Positions 8,301 to 9,578 of a stretch of DNA of 9,578 bases are shown here, piece by piece; position 1 is the stretch's first letter; each line of letters begins with the position of its first letter. The position numbers were made by a program, and so were the translations under genes. The stretch is from an uncultured Prevotella sp. (GTDB lineage: Bacteria; Bacteroidota; Bacteroidia; Bacteroidales; Bacteroidaceae): assembly GCA_900314365.1 (NCBI GenBank), contig OMVH01000205.1, positions 1 to 9,578 of the forward strand. Reading direction: 5' to 3'. The notes beneath the pieces are model-generated. The model did no database searches and had not been told where the DNA came from. It worked only from the letters and a program-made list of their open reading frames with translations.

Positions 8301-8986
8301 TCGGGGTTCAGTCTTGACAGCGGGTTCTCGGTCTCGCTGTTGGTCTGCTGCATCACACCGTCGACCACAACCAGGGCGTTGGAGCTGTCTCCATTGGCTG
8401 AGCTTACACCGCGGATACGGATACCGGTATCCAGACCCGGCTGACCGTCGACAGAAGCAATCTGAATACCAGGGGCTGAACCTTCGAGAGCACGCGAGAC
8501 GGTTGTGGTGTTCTGAACTTGAATGTCCTTGGTGTTGACTTGTGAGAGCGAGCCCGTGAGGCTCTTCTTAGCGCGCGTTCCGTAAGCAACGACTACCACC
8601 TCGTCGATGTTTTCAGAACTGTCACTCATGGTGATTTTGGTATCGGCCCTTGCAGTCACCTCCAGCTGCTTGAAGCCGATGTAAGAGACAATCAGCTTTG
8701 TCCCCGGCGAGACGGCCAGTTTGAACTTTCCGTTCACATCGCTGACCGTGGCATTCTTGGGATTTCCCTTTTCTACAACCGAAGCTCCGATAATGGGCTC
8801 TCCGGTGGCGTCAGTTACAGTCCCTTCAATAGTCCGTTTGCTGGACTGCTGCAGGGCTTCGGCGTCGTGGTTTCTCTCTGGTCCTGCATAGGTCACTGCA
8901 GGCATCATGGCAAGAAACGACAATGCACACAGGCAAGCGACCTGTCTGCTTTGCTTTCGCAAATTTTTCTTGTTTTTTCCTTTCAT
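5321..8986 (-). CDS. SusC/RagA-family TonB-dependent outer-membrane transporter
   Basis: This is the outer-membrane barrel that imports oligosaccharides using energy from TonB-ExbBD. The 1221-residue product starts with a basic N-terminus and a hydrophobic signal peptide, with likely cleavage after VTYA (Ala34). A carboxypeptidase-regulatory-like beta-sandwich follows at about 52-120 (IEGTVTDATGEPIIGASVV, then DVNGKF). The TonB box region is IDEVVVVAYG at 127-136. The plug domain (about 140-260) contains IRGVSSANGDSSNALVVVDG and ILKDAASTALYGSRAANGVILITTK, both hallmark SusC motifs. The remainder is barrel and ends in TLGLNLEL, with a final Leu rather than the Phe more usual for outer-membrane proteins. 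There is no STN domain between signal peptide and beta-sandwich, so direct signalling to an anti-sigma factor is not expected. The first ATG is preceded by an AT-rich stretch without a clear Shine-Dalgarno, common in this phylum. It is the first gene of the operon, upstream of susD. Confidence 0.97.
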   Translation of the reverse strand: MKGKNKKNLRKQSRQVACLCALSFLAMMPAVTYAGPERNHDAEALQQSSKRTIEGTVTDATGEPIIGASVVEKGNPKNATVSDVNGKFKLAVSPGTKLIVSYIGFKQLEVTARADTKITMSDSSENIDEVVVVAYGTRAKKSLTGSLSQVNTKDIQVQNTTTVSRALEGSAPGIQIASVDGQPGLDTGIRIRGVSSANGDSSNALVVVDGVMQQTNSETENPLSRLNPDDIADITILKDAASTALYGSRAANGVILITTKSGQSGKARITFDARWGWNSAGPHDYNSMDSAAEIYEYTWKCIYNSYRYGVNNGLPVMKNGVYTSNVNNPNHTDEEARLFASQHLFDYTGSETNFQKNALGNDMAYYVPGAVYTITGKDKNSSATMSGAYLVDPSTGRINPNAKLLYNNETMEDLLLKTRFRQQYNVSASGGNERMHYYFSLGYQDDPSYVRNTKYRRYSGRANMDALVLSWLKIGSNISYSNTQTRMMAGKWGARNIGASSGNTFEYVLGWSPLVSYYQYDKDGNRVYDANGNAVLNYGNHRTYSPLGSTYMQDGNAWGRDLLKEVDTNYQQQDIAVWSARTYAEAHFLKYFTFRNNFNMDENNFRHTKYMNSQAGRGAPYGGMNLWTMTTRTMDIQQLLTYSQDFNKVHHVDALFGHEYESIDRKNVNIGTGYELLPGEVIPGNFAQIKNLLGGTGYGLGIPGWGLDKYRTEAYFGNANYSYAERYYASATLRRDGASKFRKDKRWGTFWSIGGGWRLSDEAFMKPTRTWLDNAKLRFSYGVTGNSNGVTSWYTNNTWSYGVASWKTTSSAYGTPNTFKINAPGSPAQDDITWENVHQFDLGLDFSVLNSRITGSIDYYNNLTVNSLFAQAVSPLANLGQSTRTRNCAKIRNAGIELELGADIIRTKNFTWHVATNGTHYRTTLVDVPEEQKPHWDETIDLPKGCWTAGNDAWASSGTSGYQNRGVFYLRGEHKDLYNLYIFKYAGVDENTGLPMYWHRVTYADVNKGDHDGRYAKYKVGENVRTNNPSDASRYEMGTATPDWIGGFSTSFRYKDFDLSIVAAYQLGGKFLSVDYGNELYATSSIAGSDDRRGLSRDVIGNTWTPENKGAYFPMQWWTNDSYSLHLDGATFGGYNWTDMSLFSASYLRIKNITFGYTMPKTLTEKIGIARLRAYLSLDNMFLFSKKAGLDPSLSTIGGMEVGARTYPQMKTVTLGLNLEL

Positions 8987-9185
8987 AGAAAGAGTATTAA
9001 GAGATATTAAGTAGGATTATTGTGTACGCCCCTTTTCCATTCGAACAAGCCGGGCCGATGGTCCTTTGCCTGCCTTCTGTCCCAGGGACAGCTTTCTGTT
9101 TTATCTTTCTCTTTCGCCAACAGCCAGCATTAGATGCGTATCTCGCCGGATCATGGATATTGCTTTAACGTTTTTTCTTCTATCG
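8987..9185 (-). promoter_or_regulatory. Long 5' untranslated leader of the susC transcript
   Basis: If the promoter at 9190-9221 is right, about 200 bases are transcribed before susC. The leader holds a perfect inverted repeat (9077-9091), a possible 17-codon upstream reading frame (9154-9101) and several A-rich purine stretches. I do not recognise a known riboswitch class in it. In Bacteroides, leaders of PUL transcripts are known targets of post-transcriptional control; whether this one is controlled that way is inference. Confidence 0.5.
9077..9091. repeat. Perfect 15-base inverted repeat in the susC leader
   Basis: CTGTCCCAGGGACAG is a perfect palindrome of 7+1+7 bases. As RNA it could form a 6-base-pair stem with a 3-base loop; as DNA it could be a binding site for a dimeric protein. 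It lies about 100 bases downstream of the predicted transcription start and about 90 bases before the susC ATG. Confidence 0.6.
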
Positions 9186-9189
9186 CAGG

Positions 9190-9221
9190 CAAATTTATAT
9201 ATAATTCCCTAAACTTCCAAA
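9190..9221 (-). promoter_or_regulatory. Bacteroidetes-type promoter for the susC operon
   Basis: Read on the minus strand, TTTG (9221-9218) is followed by 20 bases and then TAAATTTG (9197-9190). This matches the known Bacteroides consensus: -33 TTTG, a spacer of about 19-21 bases, and -7 TAnnTTTG. It lies in the most AT-rich part of the region, and no comparable pair was seen elsewhere upstream of susC. Transcription would start near 9183-9185, giving a leader of about 200 bases before the susC ATG. Confidence 0.68.
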
Positions 9222-9354
9222 TTTTTTTGTCATTTCTTTCTGTTTTCATCGTATGTTAACAGATTCGTTATTTCTTTTGATGTTTCTGTGAATCCTTTAC
9301 TCCCGCTGGCGTTCTGCCTCTGTGACAGCTGACTCGCTGAAAGTGCCTATGTAA

Positions 9355-9378
9355 AATAAGGTATATATAATAAGGTAT
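9355..9378. repeat. Two direct repeats of AATAAGGTAT, 14 bases apart
   Basis: AATAAGGTAT occurs at 9355-9364 and again at 9369-9378, separated by ATAT. The pair lies about 135-155 bases upstream of the predicted -33 element. Closely spaced direct repeats of this kind are typical of activator sites, but AT-rich DNA also produces such repeats by chance. Confidence 0.45.
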
Positions 9379-9389
9379 TTAAGTTCCGC

Positions 9390-9397
9390 AAGCGCTT
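9390..9397. promoter_or_regulatory. AAGCGCTT palindrome, resembling a LacI-family operator core
   Basis: The perfect 8-base palindrome AAGCGCTT sits in the wider, imperfect GCAAGCGCTTATGC. Its central CG with AA/TT flanks recalls operators of LacI/GalR-type regulators. It lies just beyond the AATAAGGTAT repeats, about 170 bases upstream of the predicted promoter. No regulator gene is in the window, so the assignment is tentative. Confidence 0.25.
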
Positions 9398-9524
9398 ATG
9401 CTCCTTCTGAGTGGTAGTGTCTCGCTGATGGATACAGATTTTTGTCAAGGAAGATGAGTTCCAAACAGAGAGAGTGTGCAATGGAAAACTTTGATTTTTG
9501 ATACGGAAAAAGGCGCGTTAAATA

Positions 9525-9578
9525 ATGCTAACACTAACCGAATCCTTTACAAATGAAAATCTCGAAATAGAGAAAATC
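9525..9578 (+). CDS. Possible start of a divergent gene, cut off by the window edge
   Basis: An ATG at 9525 opens a frame that stays open for 18 codons to the end of the window (MLTLTESFTNENLEIEKI). A purine-rich GGAAAAAGG lies about 12-20 bases before it, at best a weak ribosome-binding site, and no TAnnTTTG promoter was found upstream on this strand. The frame is too short to assign to a family. It could be the N-terminus of a divergent gene or a chance open stretch. Confidence 0.2.
   Translation, partial: MLTLTESFTNENLEIEKI

Larger units (their letters stand above)
9290..9550. repeat. 11-base direct repeat GAATCCTTTAC flanking the upstream region
   Basis: Identical copies of GAATCCTTTAC lie at 9290-9300 and 9540-9550, exactly 250 bases apart in the same orientation; only these two end segments are the repeat. 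The inner copy is about 70 bases upstream of the predicted -33 element. They may be regulator sites or a chance match. Confidence 0.4.
9198..9578. other. Intergenic region upstream of the susC promoter, no certain gene
   Basis: About 380 bases without a certain gene. It holds the -33 element, the repeats described separately, a CAGCTG core at 9327-9332 within TGACAGCTGAC, and a short plus-strand reading frame running off the right edge. No tRNA-like structure or insertion-sequence end was recognised. The regulator of the locus may be encoded beyond the right edge, as is usual for PULs, but this is inference. Confidence 0.6.

Noticed and set aside
9390..9397. AAGCGCTT as a firm catabolite-repression (cre) site
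   Set aside because: CcpA-type cre control is a Firmicutes system, and the flanking bases fit the cre consensus only partly. It is kept only as a tentative LacI-like operator core.

Overview
The window looks like a small polysaccharide utilization locus (PUL) from a member of the Bacteroidota. The gene content fits a gut or oral Prevotella/Bacteroides-type bacterium, but the genus cannot be fixed from this sequence. The evidence is an adjacent susC/susD pair, a SusD lipoprotein signal peptide, a Bacteroidetes-type promoter (TTTG, 20-base spacer, TAnnTTTG) and start codons without strong Shine-Dalgarno sequences. Coding DNA is fairly GC-rich, while the flanking DNA is AT-rich.

All three certain genes lie on the minus strand and read from right to left. 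Positions 8987-9578 hold the upstream control region. It contains a promoter at about 9190-9221, a transcribed leader of about 200 bases with a perfect inverted repeat, and, further upstream, several short repeats that could bind a regulator. Next come susC (8986-5321, outer-membrane TonB-dependent transporter) and, 20 bases later, susD (5300-3615, surface glycan-binding lipoprotein). A gap of about 140 bases with a GC-rich hairpin follows, then a GH106-type alpha-L-rhamnosidase gene (3475-221, possibly starting at 3502). A strong 13-base-pair hairpin terminator closes the unit at 153-191. Positions 1-152 hold no convincing gene.

The likely joint function is uptake and breakdown of a rhamnose-containing glycan. 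SusD and SusC would bind rhamnosylated oligosaccharides at the surface and import them through the outer membrane with TonB energy. The GH106 enzyme, which carries a signal peptidase I-type signal and no lipobox, would then remove alpha-L-rhamnose in the periplasm. SusC has the usual carboxypeptidase-regulatory-like domain but no STN signalling domain. Control by an anti-sigma/ECF pair through this transporter is therefore unlikely, and a regulator encoded outside the window is expected.

No RNA genes, mobile elements, CRISPR arrays or broken genes were seen. I did not find a clearly new system. The most notable points are non-coding: the susD-GH106 hairpin, the long leader and the repeats upstream of the promoter.
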